Positions 8,853-17,300 of a DNA stretch of 64,000 bases are shown here, piece by piece. The notes beneath the pieces are model-generated. The model was not told where the DNA came from, ran no database searches, and worked only from the letters and a program-made list of their open reading frames with translations. The translations under genes were made by a program, and so were the position numbers. This DNA is from Microlunatus panaciterrae (lineage in GTDB: Bacteria; Actinomycetota; Actinomycetes; Propionibacteriales; Propionibacteriaceae): assembly GCF_016907535.1 (NCBI RefSeq), contig NZ_JAFBCF010000001.1:496001-560000 (forward strand). The letters run 5' to 3'. Position 1 is the first letter of the stretch; every line of letters begins with the position of its first letter.

Positions 8853-9077
8853 GTGGAGATCAAGGTCGGCATCCAGCACGTCAACCGCGAGATCGTGCTC
8901 GAGACGAGCAGTACCGCGGACGACATCGAGAAGGCCCTGGCCAAGGCGCTGGCCTCCGACGGGCTGCTGACCCTGAGCGACGACCGGGGTCGCAAGGTGG
9001 TCGTGCCGGCAGCCTCGATCGGCTACCTCGACCTCGGCGAGGAGAACGCCCGCCGGGTCGGCTTCAGCGGCATCTGA
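8853..9077 (+). CDS. DUF3107 small protein
   Basis: 74 residues from GTG 8853, chosen because AGGAGG lies five bases upstream and homologues begin with a V/M-E-(I/V)-K-(I/V)-G motif; an ATG at 8838 would add five residues ahead of that motif. The sequence is a compact alpha/beta protein (VEIKVGIQHVNREIVLE, a helix, then RKVVVPAASIGYLDLGEE) that ends in FSGI. This matches DUF3107, a small cytosolic actinobacterial family of unknown function that is sometimes labelled ATP-binding. It is convergent with the next gene, with an eight-base gap. Confidence 0.88.
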   Translation: MEIKVGIQHVNREIVLETSSTADDIEKALAKALASDGLLTLSDDRGRKVVVPAASIGYLDLGEENARRVGFSGI

Positions 9078-9085
9078 GCAGCAGG

Positions 9086-9826
9086 TCAGGCCTGCAGGCC
9101 GAGCTTCGCCATCCGCTTGGTGTGGTTCTCGATCAGGCGCGAGAACATCCGGCTGATCGCGGCCAGGTCCATCCCGGGGCGGTCCACGGTCCCGGTCAAC
9201 AGGCTCGTCAGCGCATCGCGGTTCGCCGCAACCCGCTGAGCCTGGGTGAGGGCCTCCCCCACCAGCCGGCGGCCCCACAGTGCCAGCCGGCCGGCCTTGG
9301 CCGGGTCCTCGGCGATCGCGGACCGGACCTGTTCCACCACGAACTCGCCGTGTCCCTCGTCGGCCAACACCTCGTGCACCAGCGCGCGGGTGTCGGGGTC
9401 GACGAACGCCGCCACCTCCCGGTAGAAGTCCGCGGCGAAGCCGTCACCGACATAGGCCTTCAGCAGGCTCTCGTACCAGTCCTTGGGCGCGGTGTACTCG
9501 TGGAAGGCGTCGAACGGGGCGTGGAACGGCTCCATCGCCACCATCACATCGGCGTTCAGCTCGGCCAGCCGGTCCCGTACCCGGGCGAAATGCTCGATCT
9601 GGTGTGCCGCCATCGTCGCCACGTACACCTTGTCGGCCAGCGACGGCGCCATCCGCGCATCCTCGGCCAGCCGCTCGAAGGCGGTCAGCGCGCCGTAGGC
9701 CAGCACCCCGAGCAGGTCGACCGCTCCCTGCCGGTAGTCCATGTCCCCGGACAGGCCCGCAGGTCCCGCCGACGAGGGAGGTCCGGGCTCGGGTTCGGGT
9801 CCCGACGGGCCCTGCGTATCGCTCAT
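9086..9826 (-). CDS. Ferritin-like MiaE_2 family protein
   Basis: 246 residues from the ATG at 9826. The first ~28 residues are Pro/Gly-rich and disordered; the rest is a helical bundle with Glu/His pairs typical of a ferritin-like di-iron fold (AFERLAEDA, MAAHQIEHF, EVLADEGHGEFV). The family is annotated as tRNA-(ms2io6A)-hydroxylase-like because of distant similarity to MiaE. Actinobacterial members sit regularly beside the DEAD-box helicase gene, as here. A tRNA substrate has not been shown for this branch, so an iron-dependent oxygenase or peroxide-related role is equally possible. Confidence 0.82.
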   Translation of the reverse strand: MSDTQGPSGPEPEPGPPSSAGPAGLSGDMDYRQGAVDLLGVLAYGALTAFERLAEDARMAPSLADKVYVATMAAHQIEHFARVRDRLAELNADVMVAMEPFHAPFDAFHEYTAPKDWYESLLKAYVGDGFAADFYREVAAFVDPDTRALVHEVLADEGHGEFVVEQVRSAIAEDPAKAGRLALWGRRLVGEALTQAQRVAANRDALTSLLTGTVDRPGMDLAAISRMFSRLIENHTKRMAKLGLQA

Positions 9827-10003
9827 GGACGGCAGCCTAACCGCGGTTTCCGGCAGTTCGCGATAGACTCGGGCCGTACGCAACGTTGAGTGCGTCCCTG
9901 AACTCCTGGCACCGCGCCACACTTTTGCTGCGATGTGCCGGAAATCCAGGTGAACTCTCTACCTCCCAAGACCCGAAAAGGCGAGACCCTGACGAACACC
10001 AGC

Positions 10004-11563
10004 ATGACCGAAGCCGAGACCACCGAGTCAACCCCGCCCGTGGTCGAGCAGATCACCTTCGCGGACCTGGGGGTGATGCCCTCACTGTGTGACGCACTCT
10101 CCGCCGTGGGCATCGTCCACCCCTTCCCGATCCAGGCGATGGCGATCCCGATCGCACTGACCGGCACCGATATGATCGGCCAGGCCCGCACCGGCACCGG
10201 CAAGACGCTGGCCTTCGGGCTGACGCTGCTGCAGCGCATCATCATCCCCGGTGACCGTGACTACGACCAGCTCGCCAAGCCCGGGGCCCCGCAGTCGCTG
10301 GTCGTCTGCCCCACCCGCGAGCTCGCCAGCCAGGTCAGCAAGGACCTGACCACCGCCTCGTCACAGCGGGGCGCCCGAGTGCTCACCGTGTACGGCGGCG
10401 TTGGCTACGAGCCGCAGATCGACGCGCTCGCCACCGGCGTCGACGTCGTCGTGGGCACCCCCGGCCGACTGCTGGACCTGGTCGACCGCCGGATCCTGGA
10501 CCTGAGCCACATCAAGGTGCTGGTGCTGGACGAGGCCGACGAGATGCTCGACCTCGGCTTCCTGCCCGACGTCGAGCGCATCCTGTCCAAAACCCCCGAG
10601 CTGCGCCAGACGATGCTGTTCTCGGCGACCATGCCGAGCGCGATCGTCTCTCTGGCCCGCACCCACCTGCGGCACCCGGTGAACATCAGGGCCGAGTCCG
10701 CCGGCGACGAGACGACCGTCCCGACCACGGCCCAGTTCGTCTACCAGGCGCACGACCTGGACAAGCCCGAGGTGGTGGCCCGCATCCTGCAGGCCGAGAA
10801 CCGCAACCGGGTGATGATCTTCTGCCGTACCAAGCGGTCTGCGCAGCGGGTCGCGGACGATCTCACCGAGCGCGGTTTCTCCACCGCACCGATCCATGGC
10901 GACCTGTCCCAGATCGCCCGGGAGAAGGCGCTGACGAAGTTCCGCGAGGGTGGCGTCGACGTCCTGGTCGCCACCGACGTCGCCGCCCGCGGCATCGACG
11001 TCGAGGGTGTCACGCATGTGATCAACTACGAGTGCCCCGATGACGACAAGACCTATGTCCACCGGATCGGCCGCACCGGTCGGGCCGGGGCCTCCGGGGT
11101 GGCGATCACCTTCGTCGACTGGGCCGACCGGACTCGGTGGAAGGTGATCAACAACACGCTGGGGCTGCCCTTCGAGGAGCCGCAGGAGACCTACTCCACG
11201 TCCGAGCACCTCTACCACGACCTCGGCATCGACCCGGGTACCAAGGGACGCATCGTCCCGGCCCGGCCGTCGGCTGCCGCCGGGTCATCTCGGTCCGGCT
11301 CGCCGCGCTCGGACCGGCCGCGCCGGGATACCGAGAGTGGTCGCCGGGAGGATCGGCCGCGGACCAGCCGGCAGCGGCGACGGACCCGCAACGGCGAACC
11401 GGTCGAGGCCAGCGCCACTTCCGACGCCCAGCCGACCGCCCAACACTCCGCGGGCCCATCGGACGAGGCGGGCACGTCGGGCGAAGGACAGACCCCGCGC
11501 CGGCGGCGGCGCAGCCGCTCCCGCAACTCGCAGTCCGACTCGGCACCCGCACAGGAGAGCTGA
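10004..11563 (+). CDS. DEAD-box ATP-dependent RNA helicase
   Basis: 519 residues from ATG 10004. The frame is open from a GTG at 9935 that would add 23 residues, and neither start has a strong ribosome site. All helicase motifs are present: Q motif (HPFPIQ), Walker A (ARTGTGKT, about residue 61), PTRELA, GTPGRLLD, DEAD at Asp176, SAT, the second-domain RTKRSAQ, ARGIDV and HRIGRTGRAG. The last ~110 residues are a disordered, Arg/Ser-rich basic tail (RRRRRSRSRNSQ) typical of RNA-binding extensions. It probably works in RNA unwinding, ribosome assembly or mRNA turnover in the cytosol. The tail is divergent and does not point to one E. coli orthologue. Confidence 0.95.
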   Translation: MTEAETTESTPPVVEQITFADLGVMPSLCDALSAVGIVHPFPIQAMAIPIALTGTDMIGQARTGTGKTLAFGLTLLQRIIIPGDRDYDQLAKPGAPQSLVVCPTRELASQVSKDLTTASSQRGARVLTVYGGVGYEPQIDALATGVDVVVGTPGRLLDLVDRRILDLSHIKVLVLDEADEMLDLGFLPDVERILSKTPELRQTMLFSATMPSAIVSLARTHLRHPVNIRAESAGDETTVPTTAQFVYQAHDLDKPEVVARILQAENRNRVMIFCRTKRSAQRVADDLTERGFSTAPIHGDLSQIAREKALTKFREGGVDVLVATDVAARGIDVEGVTHVINYECPDDDKTYVHRIGRTGRAGASGVAITFVDWADRTRWKVINNTLGLPFEEPQETYSTSEHLYHDLGIDPGTKGRIVPARPSAAAGSSRSGSPRSDRPRRDTESGRREDRPRTSRQRRRTRNGEPVEASATSDAQPTAQHSAGPSDEAGTSGEGQTPRRRRRSRSRNSQSDSAPAQES

Positions 11564-11630
11564 CCAGAGGCCCCACGAAGCGGGCTAGCCGGGTGGGTTG
11601 GGCCCACAGCGGCGGCGACCGGGCTGAGAG

Positions 11631-12419
11631 CTAGGTGGTCGCCGCAGTCTCCGTTCCGAGCAGCGCCTGGGCCACCTCACGGTAGGCCGCAGCGCCCTTG
11701 GAGGACCGCGCCGTCGCCAGGATGGACCGGCCGGCTGCCGGCGCCTCGGCGAACCGGACCGACTTGGGGATCGGCGGCCCGACAACGTCGATGCCGTAGT
11801 CCGCACCGATCCGGTCCAGCACCAGCCGGGAGTGGTTCGTGCGGGAGTCGAACAGCGTCGGCAGCACGCCGATCACCTTGAGCCGGCGATTGGTCATCCT
11901 CTTCACGTCATAGACGGTGTCCAGCAGCTGCCCCACACCGCGGTGCGACAGCGTCTCGCACTGCAGCGGGATCAGCACCCCACTGGCAGCGGTCATCGCC
12001 AGCGTGGTCAGGATGCCGAGCGAGGGCGGGCAGTCCAGCAGGATGACGTCGAACTGCCGGGCCAGTGGAGCCAACGCCGCCTTGAGCAGCTGCTCCCGCC
12101 CGGTCCGCATCAGCAGCTGCTGCTCGGCCGTCGCCAGCTCGATGGTGGCCGGGAGCAGCACCGGACCCTCCTCGGTCTCGATCAGTACCTCGGCCGCCTT
12201 CACCTCCCCCAGCAGCACCTGGTGGACGGAGCGCTCCAGAGTCTCCGGGTCGTAGCCCAAGGAGAAGGTGAGGCACGCCTGCGGGTCGAGGTCGACCAGC
12301 AGCACCCGCTGCCCGAGGTCGGCGAGGGCCGCGCCGATCGAGGCGACACTGGTCGTCTTGGCCACGCCGCCCTTCTGGTTGGCGACGGCGATGATGCGGG
12401 CTTTGGCTGAGGTGGTCAT
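11631..12419 (-). CDS. ParA/Soj-like ATPase
   Basis: 262 residues from the ATG at 12419. It has a deviant Walker A (NQKGGVAKTT, signature Lys16 and Lys21), LLVDLDPQA, and Walker B ILLDCPPSLG, which define the ParA/MinD family. The protein is complete, with the C-terminal IPKSVRFAEAPAAGRS motif found in ParA. No ParB gene or parS-like site is adjacent, so it is an orphan, as is common for actinobacterial chromosomal ParA paralogues next to a DEAD-box helicase. A role in positioning or cell-pole organisation is more likely than bulk chromosome segregation; this is inference. It is divergent from the next gene with only 35 bases between starts. Confidence 0.88.
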   Translation of the reverse strand: MTTSAKARIIAVANQKGGVAKTTSVASIGAALADLGQRVLLVDLDPQACLTFSLGYDPETLERSVHQVLLGEVKAAEVLIETEEGPVLLPATIELATAEQQLLMRTGREQLLKAALAPLARQFDVILLDCPPSLGILTTLAMTAASGVLIPLQCETLSHRGVGQLLDTVYDVKRMTNRRLKVIGVLPTLFDSRTNHSRLVLDRIGADYGIDVVGPPIPKSVRFAEAPAAGRSILATARSSKGAAAYREVAQALLGTETAATT

Positions 12420-12454
12420 TGAGAGCCATTGTGCCTCCTTCTAGAGTGGCTGCC

Positions 12455-13309
12455 ATGGTCAGCCCACGCACAGTCGAGACTCCGCCCCAGGTCAGGTCCA
12501 CCGTCATCGAGCCGACGGGACGTGGCGTCTCCCTGGCAGCCAGTTATGTCCCGGCCGCCGAGCCGGAGGCGAGCGTGCTGCTCGTGCACGGCTGGACCGG
12601 CTCCAAGGAGGACTTCTCGGTCCTGATGCCGCTGCTGGCGGATCGCGGCTTCTCCGCGTACAGCTATGACCAGCGCGGCCAGTACGAGAGCGCCGCCGCC
12701 GGAGACGACTTCAGCCTGGATGCGTTCGCCGAGGACGCCGCCGCGTTCGCCCAGCAGCTGCCTGGGCATGTCGCCGGCCAGCCGGTGCACCTGCTCGGTC
12801 ACAGCTTCGGTGGCCTGGTGGCCGCCCGGACCGCCATCCGTCATCCCGGGCTCTGGGCCAGCGTGACGCTGTTCTGCACCGGGCCGGGAGGGCATGGCGA
12901 CGGGTCGGGGCTGCAGCTGATGATCGACTCGCTGGCCACGATGGAGATCGGCGACGTGTACGCGCAGAAGGTGCAGATCGAGCAGGCGCAGGGGGCGCCG
13001 CCGAACGCGCCGGAGGTCGAAGCCTTCCTCCGGCGGCGTTTCGTCACCGGCAACCCCGCCTCACTGTCGGGGATGTCCCAGATCCTCATCGATACCGCCG
13101 ACCAGATCGACGAGCTGAGGGCGACCGGGCTTCCGGTCTTCGTCGTCCGAGGCGAGGGCGACATCGCCTGGCCCCAGCAGGAGCAGGACGAGATGGCTGC
13201 CCGGCTCGGCACCAGCGTGGTCGTCATCCCCGACGCCGACCACTGCCCCAACTACGAGGCACCCGAGGCGACCGCCGACACGCTGGCCAAGCTGCTGCGC
13301 TCACTCTGA
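12455..13309 (+). CDS. Alpha/beta-hydrolase (lysophospholipase/monoglyceride lipase type)
   Basis: 284 residues from ATG 12455 (a TTG at 12419 would overlap the parA start). The alpha/beta-hydrolase triad is visible: nucleophile Ser117 in GHSFGG, Asp236 in RGEGD and His263 in DADHCPN. The oxyanion region is LLVHGWTGSKEDF. A cap-like helical insert lies about 155-205. There is no signal peptide. The substrate is probably a lipid or small ester; similarity is to serine aminopeptidase_S33/Hydrolase_4 members. The gene ends before a large hairpin element. Confidence 0.88.
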   Translation: MVSPRTVETPPQVRSTVIEPTGRGVSLAASYVPAAEPEASVLLVHGWTGSKEDFSVLMPLLADRGFSAYSYDQRGQYESAAAGDDFSLDAFAEDAAAFAQQLPGHVAGQPVHLLGHSFGGLVAARTAIRHPGLWASVTLFCTGPGGHGDGSGLQLMIDSLATMEIGDVYAQKVQIEQAQGAPPNAPEVEAFLRRRFVTGNPASLSGMSQILIDTADQIDELRATGLPVFVVRGEGDIAWPQQEQDEMAARLGTSVVVIPDADHCPNYEAPEATADTLAKLLRSL

Positions 13310-13330
13310 CCTGGCCGTACGCACCGAAAC

Positions 13331-13403
13331 CGGCACTTCGCGCACCTTGAGGTGACTTCACACAGGGTCGACCCTGTGTGACGACCACCAGGGTGCGCGA
13401 AGT
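13331..13403. repeat. Hairpin element A: nested inverted repeats between convergent genes
   Basis: A perfect 12-base arm pair (ACTTCGCGCACC at 13335-13346; its complement at 13392-13403) encloses a perfect 24-base palindrome at 13358-13381 centred on GGTCGACC. It lies between the convergent hydrolase and PHP genes, so it may serve as a bidirectional terminator. The same 72-73 bp layout, with the same core GGTCGACCCTG at the same offset, recurs at 52491-52562. Confidence 0.9.
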
Positions 13404-13442
13404 CGGCGTCACCCCTGCGGTGACGGCAACGGGCGGCCGGCC

Positions 13443-14279
13443 TCAGCGGCCGATCCGGCGCAGCAGCTCGGCGAACATCTCCGGCGCGGTGGTGTTGCAG
13501 CCGAGCTCATGATCGACCTTGCCGGTGCCGTGATAGTCGCTGGAACCGGTGATCAGTACGCCGAGTCGGCTGCTGAGCGTGCGCAGCCGCTCCCGGACCT
13601 CGGTCGCATGGTCCTGATGGTCGACCTCGATCCCGTCCAGGCCATGGTCGGCGACCAGCTGCTCCAGCGCCGACTCAGGCAGCACCCGCTCCCGCCCGCG
13701 GCCCCACGGGTGGGCGATCACCGCCACCCCACCGGCGGCGTGGACGAGGTCGATCCCCTCGCCGATCCCGATGGTGTACCGGGTGACGTGCGCCGGTCCG
13801 CCGTCGGCCAGGAACCGGTCGAACGCCTCCGTCCGATCCTGTACGTGGCCGGCGCCGACCAACGCGTCGGCGATGTGCGGTCGTCCGACCGACGGGCTGT
13901 CACCGACGAAGGACATCACCTCCTCCTGGGTGACCGGAACGCCGAGCTCGGCCAGCTTGGCCAGCACCGGCAGCAGCCGCCCGCTACGCCCCTGCCGCAC
14001 CCGGACCATCTCCTCGGCCAACCCGACGTGATCCGGATCGGCACCGTACGCGAGCAGGTGCACGCTCTGCCCGCGTCGGGAGCAGGACAGCTCCATCCCG
14101 CGCACCACCTGGACACCGACGCGCCCGCCCTCGGCGACGGCCTCGTCGAGTCCGTCGAAGGTGTCGTGGTCGGTGAGCGCCACCACATCGAGCCCGGCCT
14201 CGGCCGCCTTCAGCACCAGTTCAGCCGGTGAGTCCGTTCCGTCCGACACTCGGGAGTGGGTGTGCAGGTCGATCCGCAT
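13443..14279 (-). CDS. PHP-domain phosphoesterase (RNase AM/TrpH-like)
   Basis: 278 residues. The PHP metal-binding motifs are clear: DLHTHSRVSDG at the N-terminus, ALTDHDTFDG, GMELS, the mid-protein GRPHIADAL, VIAHPWGRG and a terminal GSSDYHGTGK. This layout matches the YciV/TrpH group, which includes nucleoside 3',5'-bisphosphate phosphatases and 5'-3' exoribonucleases acting on short RNA and on 3'-phosphoadenosine phosphate. It should be cytosolic and use two or three divalent metals. The exact substrate cannot be read from the sequence. Confidence 0.9.
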   Translation of the reverse strand: MRIDLHTHSRVSDGTDSPAELVLKAAEAGLDVVALTDHDTFDGLDEAVAEGGRVGVQVVRGMELSCSRRGQSVHLLAYGADPDHVGLAEEMVRVRQGRSGRLLPVLAKLAELGVPVTQEEVMSFVGDSPSVGRPHIADALVGAGHVQDRTEAFDRFLADGGPAHVTRYTIGIGEGIDLVHAAGGVAVIAHPWGRGRERVLPESALEQLVADHGLDGIEVDHQDHATEVRERLRTLSSRLGVLITGSSDYHGTGKVDHELGCNTTAPEMFAELLRRIGR

Positions 14280-14320
14280 CCATCAGGTGTATCACGCTGA
14301 CGTCCGGCTTCCCGCCCCTG

Positions 14321-17300
14321 TCAGCGCGCCACCGTCAGCAGGCCACGGACCATCCGCAACCCCACCGACAGCCTGGCCAGCTCGGGCGACCCTTCGCAGA
14401 TGGCGGCCAGGGTCTTCACCGTCTTGGACAGCAGCGGGGTGGCTTTCTCCCAGTCCCCGACAAGCTCCTCGACGTCGGTCACCTCGGACTTCTGCGCCAG
14501 CACGGCCGCGGTCAGCTGGGCGTGGACCGCGTGCAGATCGTCCCGCAGTGCCGCCCGGGCCATCGTCTGCCAACGGTCGTCGCGCGGCAGGTCGATGATC
14601 CGCCGCAGCAGCCGGTCCAGGCCGAGCCGCTGCCCGAGCGTGAAGTGGGTGGTCGCCACCCGCAGTACGTCGATGTCGTCGCGGATCGCGGTCTGCACGA
14701 TCGTCAGGGCCGGGTATGCCGCCGGCAGGACGGCAATCGCCGTCGCCAGCTCCTCGGCGACACCGGCCGTGCAGTAGGCCTCCAACCGGCGCTGGTAGGC
14801 CTTCGCCTCACGGCCGACCAGCAGCGTCGGCAGCAGCTGCTGGACCTTCCGCACCCCCGGCCCGAACTGCCGTACCACGTCGCCGATGTCGATCGGAGCC
14901 CTTCTGTTGCTGAGGATCCAGCGCGTCACCCGCTCGACCAGGGTGCGCACCTCCATCCGCATCCTGGTCTGCACCGATGCCTCCACCTGGTGGTCGAGCT
15001 CCTCGATCCGACGCTCCAGCTCGGCCGCGCCGAACAGCTCGCGCGCCGCGATCTGGGCGCGGAGCACCTCGGCCGGGGCCGCCCCGTTCTCGCTGGACAG
15101 TCGGTGGAAGCAGGTGATGCCGGACGTGTTGACGAACTGGTTCACGGCCACCGTGGTGACGATCTCGCGATGCAGCCGGTGCTCGGGCATCACCGCTGCG
15201 TACTGCTGTCGCATCGCCGACGGGAAGTAGTCGATCAGCCGGTCGGTCAGGTACGGGTCGTCAGGCAGGTCCGACTCGAGCACCTCCTGCTCCAGAACGA
15301 TCTTGGTGTAGGCCAGCAGGGTGGCCAGCTCCGGTGAGGTGAGACCCTTCTTCTCCGCCCGCCGGTTCTCCATCGCCTCAGGGTTGGGCAGGCCCTCGAG
15401 CACCCGGTCCAGCAGTCCCGCCTCCTCCAACCGCTCCATCCAGTCCTCGTGCACGCCGGCCATCGACAGCGCCTGGAACTCGCTGTTGGCCAGGGCGAGG
15501 TTCTGTTCGTAGTTGTCCCGCAGCACCTGCTCCCCGACCTCATCGGTCATCGACGCAAGGAACTCGTCGCGCCTGCTCGCCTCCAACCGGCCGGCGGCGA
15601 TCTCGCCGGCCAGCAGGATCTTGATGTTCACCTCATGGTCGGAGGTGTCCACACCGGCCGAGTTGTCAATGAAGTCGGTGTTGATCCGGCCGCCCCTGGC
15701 CGCGTACTCGATCCGCCCCAGCTGGGTCCAGCCGAGGTTGCCGCCCTCACCCACACAGCGGGCACGGACGTCCCCACCGTTCACCCGCAGGCTGTCGTTC
15801 GCCTTGTCACCGACGTCGGCGTTGCTCTCCGAGGAGGCCTTGACATAGGTGCCGATGCCGCCGTTCCAGAACAGGTCGACCGGAGCCTTGAGGCACGCGG
15901 TGATCAACTCGGTCGGCGACAGCGCCTCGACGTCGCCGTCGATACCGAGCACCGCCCGCATCTGTTCGGTGATGGGAATCGACTTCAGCGTTCTGGGGAA
16001 GATCCCGCCACCCGCGGAGATCAGCTTCTGGTCGTAGTCGGCCCAGGTCGATCGCGGCATCCGGAACAGCCGGTCACGCTCCTGCCAGCTGGCGGCCGGG
16101 TCCGGGTCGGGATCGATGAACAGGTGACGGTGGTCGAACGCGGCCACCAGCTTGGTGTGCCTGCTGAGCAGCATCCCGTTGCCGAACACGTCCCCGCTCA
16201 TGTCCCCGACCCCGACACAGGTGAAGTCGGTGGTCTGGCAGTCGATGCTCATCTCCCTGAAGTGGCGCCGGACCGACTCCCAGGCGCCGCGGGCGGTGAT
16301 ACCCATCGCCTTGTGGTCGTAGCCTGCCGAACCGCCTGAGGCGAACGCGTCGCCCAGCCAGAAGTCGCAGCCGACCGAGATCTCGTTGGCGATGTCGGAG
16401 AAGGTGGCGGTGCCCTTGTCTGCGGCCACCACGAGATAGGGGTCGTCGTCGTCGTAGCGCACCACGTCTGCCGGCGGCACCACCCGGCCGCGGACGATGT
16501 TGTCGGTGACGTTCAGCAGGCTGGTGATGAACAGCCGGTAGCACGCCACCCCTTCTGCCATCCACGCCTCCCGGTCGCGTGCCGGGTCGGGCAGTCGCTT
16601 GCAGTAGAAGCCGCCCTTGGCTCCCACCGGGACGATCACCGCGTTCTTGACCATCTGCGCCTTGACCAGCCCCAACACCTCGGTGCGGAAGTCCTCGGCC
16701 CGGTCCGACCAGCGCAACCCGCCACGGGCCACCGAGCCGAAGCGCAGGTGCACGCCCTCGACGCGCGGTGAGTAGACGAAGATCTCGAACTCCGGCCGAG
16801 GCTCGGGCAGGTCGGGGATCTGTCGAGGCAGCAGCTTCATCGTCAGCGCCTGCCGGTCCGGCTGGAACGCGTTCGTCCGGACGACCGCCGCGATCACCGC
16901 CAGGTAGGACCGGACGATCCGGTCATGATCAAGACTGGCGACGTTGTCCAGCGCCTTCATGATCTTGTCCTGGACGGCTGCGGTTCGTTCCCGTCGGTCG
17001 CTGATGTCCAGACCGAGACCTGGGTCGAACTTGAGGTTGAACAGCTCGTTCAGCATCCGTGCGATGTCGACGTTGGCCGCCAGAGCAGCGGCGATGTAGG
17101 TCTGGCTGTAGGTGGTGCCGGCCTGGCGGAGGTAGCGGCCGATGGCGCGCAGGACGCTGACCTGACGCCAGCTGAGGTCGGCTCCCATCACCAGGGCGTT
17201 GAACCCGTCCGGCTCGGAGCGGCCGGTGTAGGAGGCCTCGAACGCCTCGCTGAACATGGTCCGCGCCTCGGGTGTCCAGCGGGTCCGGACGCCCTCCTCA

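Noticed and set aside
11631-12419. Chromosome partitioning parAB locus
   Set aside because: No ParB gene and no parS-like palindrome next to it; probably an orphan ParA-like ATPase.
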